Below, piece by piece: positions 20,440 to 31,895 of a DNA stretch of 64,000 bases. Position numbers and translations under genes: made by a program. Origin of the DNA: Zygnema cylindricum (lineage: Eukaryota; Streptophyta; Zygnematophyceae; Zygnematales; Zygnemataceae); the NCBI GenBank assembly GCA_037447655.1, contig JBBHKE010001957.1:62001-126000 (forward strand), read 5' to 3'. The stretch's first letter is position 1, and the number at the start of each line of letters is the position of its first letter. Under the pieces are notes generated by a model, which searched no databases, had not been told where the DNA came from, and saw nothing but the letters and a program-made list of their open reading frames with translations.

Positions 20440-22218
20440 TAATTTCAGACCGCACTTCTCCCTGCAGAAAATTAGCTTAGGGGAAGGCACAGGTTTGGTC
20501 ATCATATCTGCTACCATCTCACTATCTTGTCTGTACTGATTATTTTGTTTTCTACTTTCTCTCTAACAAAGCTGAGTTTGATGTCCATGTGTTTGGCTTT
20601 AAAATGATGTTTAGGATTGGCAGAAATAGCGATTGCTGCCTGATTATCACAAAATATTTTTTGCGCACCACTCTTAAGGTGACCAAACTCACCAAGCAAA
20701 GACTTGACCCACATCAATTCTTTTACAGCAGAGCAAGAGGCCATATACTCAGCCTCCATGGTGGACTGAGCAATAACTTTTTGTTGTTTGCTACTCCAAC
20801 AGCAAGGCCCATCACTCACATATAATACATATCCAGAAGTGCATCTCCTCATCGGAGTATCACCATAACTGGCATCACTCCAAATAGTGATGTCAGTATT
20901 CTCCCAACCCAAATGCAACCATAGATCCCTAGTTCCTATCAGATATCTAAGGATTCTCTTAGCTGCTTCCCAATCCCTCTTAGTGGGAGTATTTAGACTT
21001 CTACTCAGCACTCCTACAGCTGCAGCTAAATTCGGCCGGGTACAATTCATAAAATAGATTAGACTTCCCACTACTTGCCTGTAAAAAATAGTTTGCATGA
21101 ACTTTTGTTATTCAGGAGATAATTCCTCGTCTAAGACTATAACTCCTTCTTCCTCACTCCCCTCACTTCCCTTCTTCAACTCCATTAGAGTTGTACAACT
21201 ATTAGCTTTATCCATTTGAAATTTTTCAAACATGTTCCCTATTGCTTCCTTTTGAGTCAATCTTATAATTTTTCTTTTTGGGTCTCTCTCTACTTAAATT
21301 CCCAAAATATATTTTGCTTCCCCCATATCCTTGATTTCAAATCTCCCCTTAAGATCGGTTTTCAGTTTATTAACTTTTTCCATTGTTTTACTTAAAACAA
21401 GCAAATCATCAACATAAATTGCAATAAATATAAAACCTTCCTCATTTTCGGAAAGATAGATTGAGTGATCTGAGCTGATCTGAATATATCCCAGACCTGT
21501 AAGAAACTCATCAAGCTTCTTAATCCACTGTCGAGGCGCCTATTTCAAACCATAAAGAGATTTAATCAGCCGGCATACCTTACTCTCCTCTCCATCCTCC
21601 ACAAACCCTTCGGGTTGTCGCATGAAGATCCTCCTCTTCCAATTCTCCATGCAAAAAGGCAGTCTTGATGTCCATCTGGTGCACTTCCATGTCTTCCGCT
21701 GCTGCTTAACTGAAAAGTATGCGGACGGAGGGAAATCTGACCACCGGGGCAAAGGTTTCCTCGTAGTCAATTCTCTCCTTTTGTGTAAATCCCTTTGCCA
21801 CTAATCTGGCCTTGTAGCGCTCGATTGTGTTATCTGGGTTCAGTTTTAATTTGAAAACCCACTTACAACCGATTGGTTTTCGGTTAGGTGGACAGTCCAC
21901 CAGCTCCCAAGTATCGGCTGCCATGATTGAAGCCATCTCCTCATTTGTGGCTGTCTTCCACCGGTTTCTTTCTGGACAAGTCATTGCCTCTCCATAAGTT
22001 TGAGGTTCATCTTGATGAGATAGTTTAGTTACCTTGTTATTAACCTGTTTTTCTTGCAGTCTTTTGCTACTTCTCCTCCCCCCCTCAAAATCTGAGGCCG
22101 GAATAGATGGTTCTCGTGGATTCTTTCGAACAAACTCGGCTTCTCCCTTATCCCTTGATTCCGAATCAATTTCCACCACGTCTTCTACTTTGAGTAGAGT
22201 TGTCACTGGAGTTTCCAC
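20440..22218 (-). pseudogene. copia reverse transcriptase and RNase H of element B
   Basis: Frame 22218-21706 gives the linker and the start of RT (KPIGCKWVFKLKLNPDNTIE, RYKARLVAKGFTQ, YEETFAPVVRFPSVRI). Frame 21770-21540 continues with MRQPEGFVEDGEE and SLYGLK. The middle is broken, but AIYVDDLL is still encoded near 21420-21398. Frame 21098-20511 is RNase H: YRQVVGSLIYFMNCTRP, IWSDASYGDTPMRRC, WSSKQQKVIAQSTMEAEYMA, FCDNQAAIAISANPKHH and HMDIKLSFVREKVENKI. All active-site motifs survive, but at least three frame breaks make it inactive. Confidence 0.9.
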
Positions 22219-22528
22219 AGCCGAGTCCTTTTCGGTCTGATTTGTACCTGCAAGAATGTCATCTTCTCTAAAACCTGGATAGTTAGGAAGCTCAAAGTCA
22301 TCGGAATTTTCTGACTCAAATCTGATTTTTTACTGACTTCTTATATTTGAAGGAATCCACAGACTTTCCTTCATCCATAACTACAAGATGCTTTACTAAG
22401 ATTATATCTTCCCTTTTTAGATCATAAACTCTATATTCTTTAACATCCTCATCATATCCTAATAAGTATCCCGGTTTTCCTTTAGGATCTAGCTTCCAAT
22501 TTGACCGATCAGTATCTAGACTGAATAC

Positions 22529-23708
22529 TTAACTGCCGAAAACCTTTAAGTGAGATATGTTTGGTTTCCGGCCTGTCCATCTCTCATAAGGTGTTTGATC
22601 TTTTATAGTTGAAGTAAGAACTCTATTTTTGAGGTAATTAGCACAGTTCATTGATTCCACCCAAAACCTTTTTCCTATCTTTTTATCTGACAACATACTT
22701 CTAGCACTATCACTTAGTGTTCTATTTAACCTTTCAGCCACCCCATTCTGTTCCGGGTTTTCTGGGACTCTCTTTTGGTGTTGGACCCCATCTTCCCTCA
22801 GAAAATCCTCAAACTGGTTAGAAGTATACTCTCCACCATTGTCACTCCGTATTCTCTTGATTGGAGTTTCATGGAGTTTTTCGCTCCATGCTTTATATTG
22901 TCTAAAACAATCCTGAGCTTCAGACTTGTTTTTCAAAAAATACACTCGGGAATACCGAGACCAATCATCAGTGATAGTCATCATAAATCTCTTCCCCCCC
23001 AGTGAGGGCACTTTAGCCGGTCCCCAAATATCTGTGTATACTAGATCTAGAATTTTTTCTCCTTTATAGGTGGTTGTTTTAGGAAAGGGTAATCTGTGTG
23101 TTTTACCTTGAGCACATCCATTACAATCACTTATACTATCATTCTCACTCAACTTAATCCCTTCCACCACTCCCATCTTCTTCATCTCTCTTAACTTGTC
23201 TAGATTCACATGCCCAAGCCTCTTATGCCACATCATAATATCATGAACACCAGCATAATAAAGTTTCTTCTTTTCATTACTTAAGATCAGCCTAAACATC
23301 CCATGGCTACCTTTCTCAGCAATGAAATAGACATCCTCCTCAAAACTAGCGGTAAAGACTCCTTCCCTAGTGTTAGTAAAAAAAACCTTTATCATCTAAT
23401 ACGGATGTAGAGATGAAGATTTTGTTCAGCTCCGGAATAAACAATACATCAGAGAATGTTAATATGGATGTCTTTCCTTCTACTAACACTTTCAAATCTA
23501 CCGATCCTACAAGAGTAGTGGTGACTATCCTCCCATCCCCGTACTCTATCTCTACGGTGGGAATATTTCTTATCTTAGTGAACAGGTGCCTATCCTTACA
23601 CATGTGCATAGTGGCACCTGAATCTACAATCCAGCCTGCTTCACCTTTCAATCCACCGTAAGCACATTTCTGCCTTCGTGGAATTTCGACCTCGTTTTTC
23701 GCCTCCAA
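22529..23708 (-). pseudogene. copia protease and integrase of element B
   Basis: Frame 23708-23373 holds the protease with an intact active site (WIVDSGATMHMC) and SVDLKVLVEGKTSILTFSDV. It overlaps frame 23395-22529, the integrase. That has the zinc domain (MMWHKRLGHVNLDKL ... DCNGCAQGK) and the catalytic residues Asp in VYTDIWGPAK, Asp in RSDNGGEYTS and Glu in NGVAERLNRTL. This 288-codon frame is the best preserved integrase in the window. It ends at SHLKVFGS; beyond, to 22219, lie the decayed C-terminus and linker. Confidence 0.92.
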
Positions 23709-23716
23709 CTCCTCAT

Positions 23717-24780
23717 CTAAAAGGAGCTCATCGTCCTCGTCCTTGGATTTCGCTCAAGTACCTGTGTCACAAGGGCCTTTTTCTTTCCTCTCGAGGTACC
23801 ACCGGTCTGCCCCTCTTTTAACCGAAGCTTGGTTATCTTAGTGCACTCTGCCATATAGTGCTTAGGTTTTTTACAAAAATGACATAAACCTTTCAGAGCC
23901 CTTGGTCCAAACTCGTCGGTCTGATTTTTCTGCTCCCTCCCCCCATAGTTTCCGACCCGTTTCCGGGAATCCTTGTTCCTCCAATCGGTCGCATTTGCCA
24001 AGGCTTGGCCACTCTTTCCTCCCCTTCGGATCTCAATCGTATTCTCGCGAACGAGGATCATCCCTACCACTGAGTTCCATATCCACCTTGAGTCTGGCAA
24101 GTCCTACACACAGTTGACTATGTTTTCGAACTCATCGGGTAAATTCACCAGTAAACAGTTAACCTTTTCTTTTTCACTAAAATATTTTCCCGCACTCTCT
24201 AGCTCCATGAAGAGTGTAGCAAGCTCATTGCAAAAATCCAACATCCCCACCCCTTTGTATACATACTTCGAACTTTCTGATCAGCCAACTGTTGTTGTTG
24301 AATCGTACCACTGCGGTACATCTCTATGAGAGCCATCCAAAGATCGGATGCCCTTTCTACCTGCAAATGAGGACATGCAAGTCCTTGAGTGATATGGCGT
24401 AGGATGAAGTGCTTTGCCGTCATATTGTTAAAGTCCCAAGTTTCAGTATCATTCTCCTCGTTCCTCGGAATAGGTGACATGAATGTCGAACCAGTTGCTA
24501 TTGGTGTGGTCGTCTCCTTCTCCTTTCCTTTGTCCACCACCTCTCCTTCTTTTGTTTCCTCCGTTGAAGGTGGGTCCTCTTTCCTGGTGAATCTGGTTCC
24601 TCCAAACCCTAGAGGAATTCCAAGACTTGATGGACGCCCCAACCGTCCACTCACTATCCCCCAAAACCTTTTTTCGCATAAAGCTCCTATCATCATACTT
24701 TCCCAGTATATGAAGCCAGTTCCATTAAAGATTGGTACCCTAGAGGGTGGGCCCATAACCTGAAACTCTGAGACCTCCAT
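23717..24780 (-). pseudogene. copia gag of element B, starting inside the LTR
   Basis: Gag forms the virus-like particle. The frame opens at ATG 24780, which lies 20 nt inside the 5' LTR (LTR edge 24761). It reads MEVSEFQVMGPP across the LTR end and the primer-binding site, then VPIFNGTGFIYWESMMIG, the copia Gag N-terminal signature. The 193-codon frame continues with HITQGLACPHLQVERASDLW to 24199. After a break, 24100-23717 carries the zinc knuckle CHFCKKPKHYMAEC and a basic tail. The same LTR start is conserved in elements CE and D, which supports it over internal Met codons. Confidence 0.88.
24746..24760 (-). other. primer-binding site of element B (half-tRNA initiator Met)
   Basis: On the minus strand, GGTTATGGGCCCACC directly follows the LTR end. 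It is exactly complementary to GGUGGGCCCAUAACC of the anticodon stem-loop of plant initiator tRNA-Met (sequence from general knowledge). It is not complementary to the tRNA 3' end. Confidence 0.75.
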
Positions 24781-25814
24781 AAGTCCTCAGAGTGGACAGC
24801 TTCCAAGAAGCCTCTAGGATAACTCTGACCCCTTTGTGTTTCAGCAAAAACAACTGCCACCTTGGCAGACAAAAACTCTAACCACCTACACCCTTGTGAA
24901 GGCAAGACTCCCTTGAGTCGATAGCAAAAAGAATCTCTGAATTTGCTCCCCTGAGCAGTAAGTTATGGAGGGTCAAAGTTGACCTTTTGTACAGAAGCTC
25001 TCTGGGAGAGAGGGTCCTATCTCCTAATTTTTCTAAGTCCTATCTCTCTCACAGACTCTATCTACTGATGTACGGAACCAATCAGATTACAGTTCCGTAC
25101 GCAAAAGTACAGCTGCCGGTGTACTTTATGTACGGACATTGTATGACATGGCCTAAATGTCGACACATGTCATATCCGGATTCGGTGCCATAATCTCCGG
25201 AGATACCACGATCCTATGTAATTTCGCCACGTGTCATCCGATGTGGCGATGGCCACAAACCGCCGAAATCTTCTTCCGCGATCTCGGCGCTAATTCCGGC
25301 CGTCCGATTAAATTCGAATTTAATCGTAGCCGTAATAAATACATGCGCGGTATTCGTTTCACTAAAGAAATAAATGCGTGGTATTGATTTCTTGTCCGTA
25401 CCGTAATCCTTATTTATACATTACCAGATCTATGTATCCCGTAAACATTTATAGTTAAATGATTTATCCTTCGTATTTATGTTTAAATAAATATCAAACC
25501 ATATAGTACGAACACTAGTTGTAGACTTAACGGCTAAGGCTACCGGCTACCTACTGTCTGCCGGCCGGTAGGTACCAGGATCAAATCCTGTGGCCGGCAC
25601 ATACCTTTTAGTAAATAAACCCCCAACTAATATAAATTTCCCGTAAACCTCTGGATAGCCTAAGTAGCCATGGCTCTAGCTCCCTCTTCAATTTCTCAGT
25701 GACTGCGACAAGTTTGAGAGTTGGAGAGAGAAGTTAGAGGTAGACTGCCGCGGCTTCTTTCTACATTTCTATTTAGACCTAGAAAATACTTAAAATGGAC
25801 CATTAATTTCTACA
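24761..25814 (-). repeat. 5' LTR of element B
   Basis: 1054 bp; on the plus strand TGAAACTCTGAGACC...TTAATTTCTACA. It contains the G-box CACGTG (25228-25233), the antisense tRNA-like T arm (25575-25591) and the gag start codon. Confidence 0.93.
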
Positions 25815-25819
25815 TTAAC

Positions 25820-26741
25820 GACGAGTGTATATAGGAAGGGAAAAGAAGCTCTTGTGAAAAAAAGGAGGGAAAACCTCTGCCAAAGTTTGAACATTCAAAA
25901 TTTTAAATCAAATATTATGTTTGACAGTTATATATTTTGATTGGCAGGAAAGTTTGCGTCGCGTCAGTTTTAAGCGTGGGAGTATCAACGTGGCTGACAA
26001 TGGACGTTTTTCATGAAAGATGCGTGGTAAAACATGGCAGCTCACTAAATGTACGGGTCTTTCTAGGAAAGGCAGCAGGTAAGACGAGGTGTTATTTTGC
26101 ATCGTTAAAATCTCATAATGTTTGCGTGGATAAAAATTTGGACACGTGTAATTTTGGGCGACCAGTGACGTTACGTGATTGATCATTTGGTTGATAAGTA
26201 TGTACTTTTTGGTTCATTTTAGTGTCAACGTTTACTCTAATACAGCACTACGTTGACGTTAATATAGGTGAGATGTCAAGACAAACGAGGGAAAACACTT
26301 ATTACAATTAAGACACATATTAACATACTTAACTCTAATAAAACTACCCACAAGTGACGTTATTAGAATGCATAAGACATGGACGAACGGAACAACGGAC
26401 ATACGTCCAACTTACACGAAGAAACGGCGTGGCGTAAGAGCCATTTTGTGAATGTTAAACCGGAAGAAACTGAAACTAAGCTTTACATTTCGCGCTATAG
26501 CATTGACACATAACCTCCGTAAATTAGTGTGACCGGTACGGATACTTAATTTGGCGACGTCGTTCATTTTTTAATATTTTGTACGGATACATATAATAAT
26601 GTATATAATCGTACGGAGAATATTCCATTTTTGTTGTTCTCAAATTAGCGTAAACGCCGAAATTAAAATTAACTTTTTTTATTTTCATTTTCAAAATCCT
26701 AATTAGCATCAATGACAATATATTTTCTTCAACACTATTTA
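25820..26741. other. no recognisable gene
   Basis: AT-rich DNA. An 81-codon frame at 25937-26182 (MIGRKVCVASVLSVGVSTWL) has no family resemblance I can name. The first bases (TTAACGACGAGTG) continue the pre-insertion sequence of element B and carry the ACGACGA motif of the 8950-17160 region. Confidence 0.5.
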
Positions 26742-27013
26742 AACTTTGACACTAATGACGATTCGCGGTGTACAGTATATGAAACCTATATAGTTTACAA
26801 TATTCCCAAAGAATATTATTCTTTTTCCCATATTCCCAATGGCTTTTTTATTTTTAAAAGTACCAGTTTCGATTTCTTCAACATTCACAACCTAGCGAAA
26901 GAAAGAATACCGCTCGTGAGCCCGGAGTCTGGAACCGTCCGATCATTTTCCCCAACGATGGTAAAGTGACGCTGCTTGCTTCCGATGCCCACGGAGAAAC
27001 GTAACAGTACAAA

Positions 27014-27247
27014 CTAGTACATCGTGTATCGCTAATAGGGTTAATAATTTTTTCTATTTTTTTCGCCACGTAAAACATATTTTCTTCGTACACTCTTTGT
27101 CCTGTTTTCAATTTGAGACCGCCAATCGTAAGTTGAGAATCTTACCTTTGAATTGCCAACCGTCAGATCCACAATCCGACAAGTGTGTACGGAAAAAATA
27201 TGTTATAAGTGGCGTAAAGCCATTAACACTAATAGCGATACACGGTG
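27014..27247 (-). repeat. Fold-back MITE with TA target duplication, copy 1
   Basis: The left arm (TACATCGTGTATCGCTAATAG ... CGCCACGTAAAACATATTTT) is the inverted complement of the right arm (AAAATATGTTATAAGTGGCG ... CTAATAGCGATACACGGTGTA), about 85 bp each. The outermost TA on both sides fits a Tc1/mariner-type TA duplication. The central loop (GGTAAGATTCT ... GGCGGTCTCAA on the minus strand) recurs in the copy at 62018-62219. Confidence 0.7.
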
Positions 27248-27539
27248 TATGTACCCACCTTATAATCTTATCGATATTACTGGTAGAGTTTTAGTGGCAA
27301 TTTTTTATTGAAAACGAGAGTTTTCGCTTTCTTATGTACTAATGGTTATGGAGAAGAAAAATGCATCCTTCCGTTAGAGCATTCTTCAACAAATTGAAAC
27401 CTGCACGTGCAATGCCTATGTGTGTATCCACGAGCAGCTGTGGAACTTTTTGTCATGTATCGTACTGTAGTCTTTGTTTCCTCTAAAATCCTTCGTACTT
27501 TTTTCTTCGAAAAATGTTTTTATCCCTTTCCAAAATTCG

Positions 27540-28262
27540 GCATTGCGGTAAGGTCAAACATGTGGGGACCGCTATTTTGTCAAGGCGCCCTACACGTGCG
27601 AGCTTTCTATTGGCAGAGATTTGTCGTTTCCGCAGCGTAGAACCTCGCTGTGACAAAGGAGTGATCTCCGATTTCTTGTCGGTAAGGAATCCTGCTCTCG
27701 GATCCGTTTAACTTTTTGCAAAATCTAATAAAAATTCGGGAAACATTCCGAGAAAAAATTATGTGACAACTAAAAATTTTATGGGAATCAATTCCCAATT
27801 AGTTACCAACCATTGTACAGTACTATAATGTCCTCTTGGTGACAAGGAATTCTTTTTTAACAAGCAATTTTAGAAATCTTTTACATTTTGATCATTTTCG
27901 ACACCGAATCACATAGTTCCACTTTTCATTTAAGCGGCTAAAACAATGGACACGTGGCTACACACTTTCTAAACTAAAAATGAATTTCTTACGCTATTAT
28001 GAAGTGTTAGGGCTTGTCATTGAAACCGAGAGCCCTCAGTGTCAGCGTCTTGACGCAAAAACTTGACGGTTTCGAGACCGCGATTCCTCTCCGTCAAGAA
28101 GTACAATTCTCGATTCCCCGGCGTGGACAGCTGCTCCGGCGAATCAAAAGCCTGGACTTCTTCGCCGGAGACTCGCGAAGCTTGCCCCAATCAAGATTGA
28201 GATCTTATAGACGTCAAGACAAGAATGTTGGTGTGGTCCCCACATGTTTGACGTGACTGCAA
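27540..28262. repeat. degenerate large inverted repeat
   Basis: GTCAAACATGTGGGGACC near 27554-27571 is mirrored exactly near 28234-28251. Imperfect pairing continues inwards: TTTCTTGTCGGTAAGGAATC against CTTCTTGACGGAGAGGAATC, and CTCGGATCCGTTTAACTTTT against CTCGAAACCGTCAAGTTTTT. The arms are about 190 bp with a loop of about 300 bp. No protein recognised. Confidence 0.5.
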
Positions 28263-28333
28263 CAACGAATTATGGGGGAGAAAAAAACTTTTGATTTTTA
28301 TAAGCAAACAAGTAAAAAAAAAAACTAACTCAA

Positions 28334-28690
28334 CACAATAAATTAAGGGAATTGATCATGACAGTGACTGTTTTGGTTGCGCACAGTCACTTACGTCATT
28401 TTGTCAAAAATTGTACGTTTGACGTACACATTGGTAGAAATAAGCTACCGCTGAATACAAGTTTGACAGTCAATCGGTTGAACAACTTTGACTTTTAAAA
28501 AACCGTTTCAACAACTTAAAATTTTGCCGCGCTTGCGAACGTCGACCGTCATGATAAAATTAACAATCCACACGGCCGACGAACGTTTACGGTAATATAA
28601 CTGCGGCAACCACATGTAAATAAAAGTGTTGCATACAATCACTTTTTGTCGTTACGTGAGCACCACGATGAGATCACGTTGGATATTAAC
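28334..28690 (+). repeat. dispersed repeat R, copy 1 (uninterrupted)
   Basis: GGGAATTGATCATGACAGTG through GTTGCATACAATCACTTTTT to GTCGTTACGTGAGC matches, in reverse orientation, 50826-50515 joined to 30723-30690. It therefore shows the empty site of element CE. Class unknown; no coding potential seen. Confidence 0.75.
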
Positions 28691-28734
28691 TTAGCCACAA
28701 AATTGAAATTTAGGGTACGTCCCCATGTAATCTG

Positions 28735-30718
28735 TACTTCGATAAAGTATTCTGGACCATAGTGAAGATTCGCCGTAGAATTTGAAGAGCGTCCCAATGT
28801 GCGAAAATGAAATCGGAACTTTGATATGTGACGGTTGTAGACGTAATTACAACTTGTGACGATTGAAGGCGACTACGAAACTTCCGACGATTAGTGACGC
28901 CAACAAAAACAGCGACAGTTGTAGACGTCTAGATTTTTGTGAAATTGCAAATGTTTAGGGTTTGGTGACATTGTGACGTCACGCTCACTTGTGACAACGT
29001 TGATGTCACGGATTCAAGAACTTTTCGCCATGGTTTCCTGATTTCGTTTTTTCTACTTTTCTCACTCGATTTGCCATTGAATAAAAACCTAAAGAAATTA
29101 AAAAAAAAAAAAAGCTTTCATTTTATACCAATATTGTCTTGTCTCATTCTAAAAAGTGTGAGATACAAGCGATAGTGTGAGAAGGAGAGAAGAGAGGCGA
29201 CGACGGCGAAAAAATATGTAAAGGACCCATGAATACAGGTGGAAGTCCGAGACCACTGCAAAATTTTTTCCGTTCATAGCGCGTGACGGGTACGGAGAAA
29301 AATAGCGATGACTCTCCCTCGTCCAAAAATTTTACAAATCGTGTGGCGCGTGCGTGGTTCGCTTTTCATTCACTGTTTGGGCGGTACTTGAACTAAAATC
29401 ACCCCCTCCAGGTGATTTTAGATGAAGTTTTTTTTTGGGCTGGGTTCTCTTGCCCAGGGGTCAAAAAGGGGAAAACGCCAAAATGCGTTCACATAACGAC
29501 AAACATGTCGTACATCCAAAGTATGAATTGACGTTCACTTTACTTTGGTAAAAATGATTTTCTCGTACGGCTAATTGTTTTTTCAAAGTTCCCTAAATTT
29601 TAGGGCAAAAAGACAGAGAAATGTATGTACTTTAATACATGAGGACATACCCTTAGTTGTATAAGCTTTACATTGAATTTAGACGTAAATTGAAACAAAA
29701 TCGTAAGTCTTGTACGGAAATATTAAAACGCACAAAACGAAATTTCGCTATGTGTAAGAATGTTGATTCGTAGATAGTGTGGCTCGATTTCGTCGCGCGT
29801 GACGAGGAGCATTTTTTTCATTTAATTTCAATTGATTTTTTTACGCCGATTCGTTTTATTATAGTGCATAAAATTTATTTCGTTTCGTGCGTTTTGACAT
29901 TTATGTACAAGACTTATAGTTCGTTTGCGTCTAAGTTCAATGAAACGCTTGGTTCAAGTTCCATCAGTCGTTTCTGTGATCGTACAGCCAACCCTACACG
30001 CCGGGTTAATTGAGTCAATGTTCCATCAGGAAGAGTCTGTAATCCACGTGTTATACATTGAGTGGCATCACGTGGGTTTTGACCGGATATATAAAATCTT
30101 TTAAAAATCTTCACACCGACAAATTTCACTTCAAATCTTCACTCACGCATAATACGACATAACCTTTGTACTTTCTCCAAACGCCAGTCTTATACGCCAG
30201 CTCATTTTTTTGGGTTCCTGCTTTCGAACATTGCAAAAATCCTTTGCTAGAAATATTGTGACGAAAGATATTGCGCGACGAAAGATCGTTACGAGATTAC
30301 ATTTTAAATTCTTGGTTAAATTTTGAAAAGTACATACCATGTGCAAATTTCGTCGATTTTCGTTAGTTTTTCATCGTGACACGTAGCTTATTTGTCCAGC
30401 CTGTCACGATTTATTTTTTTCTGTATCTGCCAACCCACCTCTTACAAGTACGTTGGCAGCTATAGAGAAAAAAGAAGTGAACGCCTCGCGGATGAACATC
30501 CAAGGGTTAGTATTACCTCCAAGACCTTCAGAGAGTATTGGTAAGAATCTATGTAATGTTGTTTCGCGTATAAAAACAAAATAAGCGGTACGGTTTGGTA
30601 CGAATAGTCGCAAAATTTTGTAAACTACCCCACTTTTCGACTGATGGAACTTGACCCTTAGACAATTGAATTTCCATTTCGCGGCTCAGTGCTCTCACCG
30701 TGGAGCTAACGTAACGAC
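28735..30718. other. no recognisable gene
   Basis: AT-rich. A perfect small hairpin (AAAATCACC / GGTGATTTT, 29393-29421) is the only structure I can support. Short frames on both strands lack homology or composition typical of genes. The last ~30 bases before 30719 belong to repeat R copy 2. Confidence 0.5.
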
Positions 30719-30723
30719 AAAAA

Positions 30724-31779
30724 TGAGACTCTGAGACCTCCATAAGTCCTCAGAGTAGACAGCTTCCAAGAAGCCTCTATGATAACCATGACCCCTTTGT
30801 GTTTCAGCAAGAACAACTGCCACCCTGGCAGACAATAACTCTGACCACCTTCAACCTTGTAAAGGCAAGACTCCCTTGAGTCGATAGCAAAAAGAATCTA
30901 TGAATTTGCTCCCCTGAGCAGTAAGTTATGGAGGGTCACAGTTGACTTTTTGTACAAAAGCTCTCTGGGAGAGAGGATCCTATCTCCTAATTTTTCTAAG
31001 TCCTATCTCTCTCACAAACTCTATCTACTGATGTACGGAACGAATCATATTCCACTTTCGTACACAAAAGTACAGCTGCAGGTGTACTTTTTGTATAGAC
31101 ATTGTACGACATGGCCTAAATGTCGACACATGTCATATCCGGATTCGGTGCCGTAATCTCCGAAGATACCACGATCCAATGTAAGTTCGCCACGTGTCAT
31201 CCGATGTGGTGAGGACCACAAATCGCTAAAATTCTCTTCCGCGATCTCGGCGTTCATTCTGGCAGTCCGATTGAATTTTCATTTAATCGTAGCCGTAATA
31301 AATACCTGCGCGATATTCGTTTCGCTGAAGAAACAAATGCGCGGTATTCATTTCTTTATTCGTACCACAATCCGTACTTTACATTACTGATTCTATGTAT
31401 CCCGTAAATAGTTTCAGTTAAATGAATTATCCTACTTGTTAATGTATAACTAAAAATCAAACCATATAGTACGTAACACTAGCTAAAGACATAACGGTTA
31501 AGGCTACCGGCTACCGGCAGCTTGCCCTCTGACAAGTACCATGATCAAATCTTGTGGCCGGCACATATCCTTTTTAGTAAATAACTCCTGGGTAATATAT
31601 ATTTCTCGTAAACTTCTGGATAGCCTAGGTAGCCATGGCTCTAGCTCCCTCTCCGAACTCTCAGTGACTGCGACAAGTTTGAGAGTAGGAGAGAGAAGTT
31701 AGAGGTAGACTGCATCGGCTTCTTTCCATATTTCTATTTAGACCTAGAAAATACTTTAAACGGACCATTAATTTTTACA
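30724..31779 (-). repeat. 3' LTR of element CE
   Basis: TGAGACTCTGAGACC...TTAATTTTTACA on the plus strand, 1056 bp, followed by CTCCCGTTATTTTC (the polypurine tract on the minus strand). It carries the tRNA-like T arm at 31539-31555, here decayed. Confidence 0.9.
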
Positions 31780-31895
31780 CTCCCGTTATTTTCTAGTCAA
31801 TCTTTAATTTCAGACCACACTTCTCCCTGCAGAAAATTAGCTAAGGGGAAGGCACCGCAACGCAAGATCCGAAACTCAGCGCAGTCACCGGTACG

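Larger units (their letters stand above)
17874..25814 (-). mobile_element. Ty1/copia retrotransposon B, complete but decayed
   Basis: Minus-strand element bounded by two LTRs of one family and by the target duplication TTAAC. The internal order from the right is PBS, gag, protease, integrase, RT, RNase H and polypurine tract. The polyprotein is interrupted by several frame breaks. The left (3') LTR is split by a solo LTR of another family (18690-20170). Removing that insertion leaves an LTR of about 1.06 kb, equal to the right one. Confidence 0.93.

Noticed and set aside
24746-24760. Fragment of an initiator tRNA-Met gene
   Set aside because: Only 15 nt, always at an LTR edge and antisense to the tRNA; a primer-binding site is the better reading.
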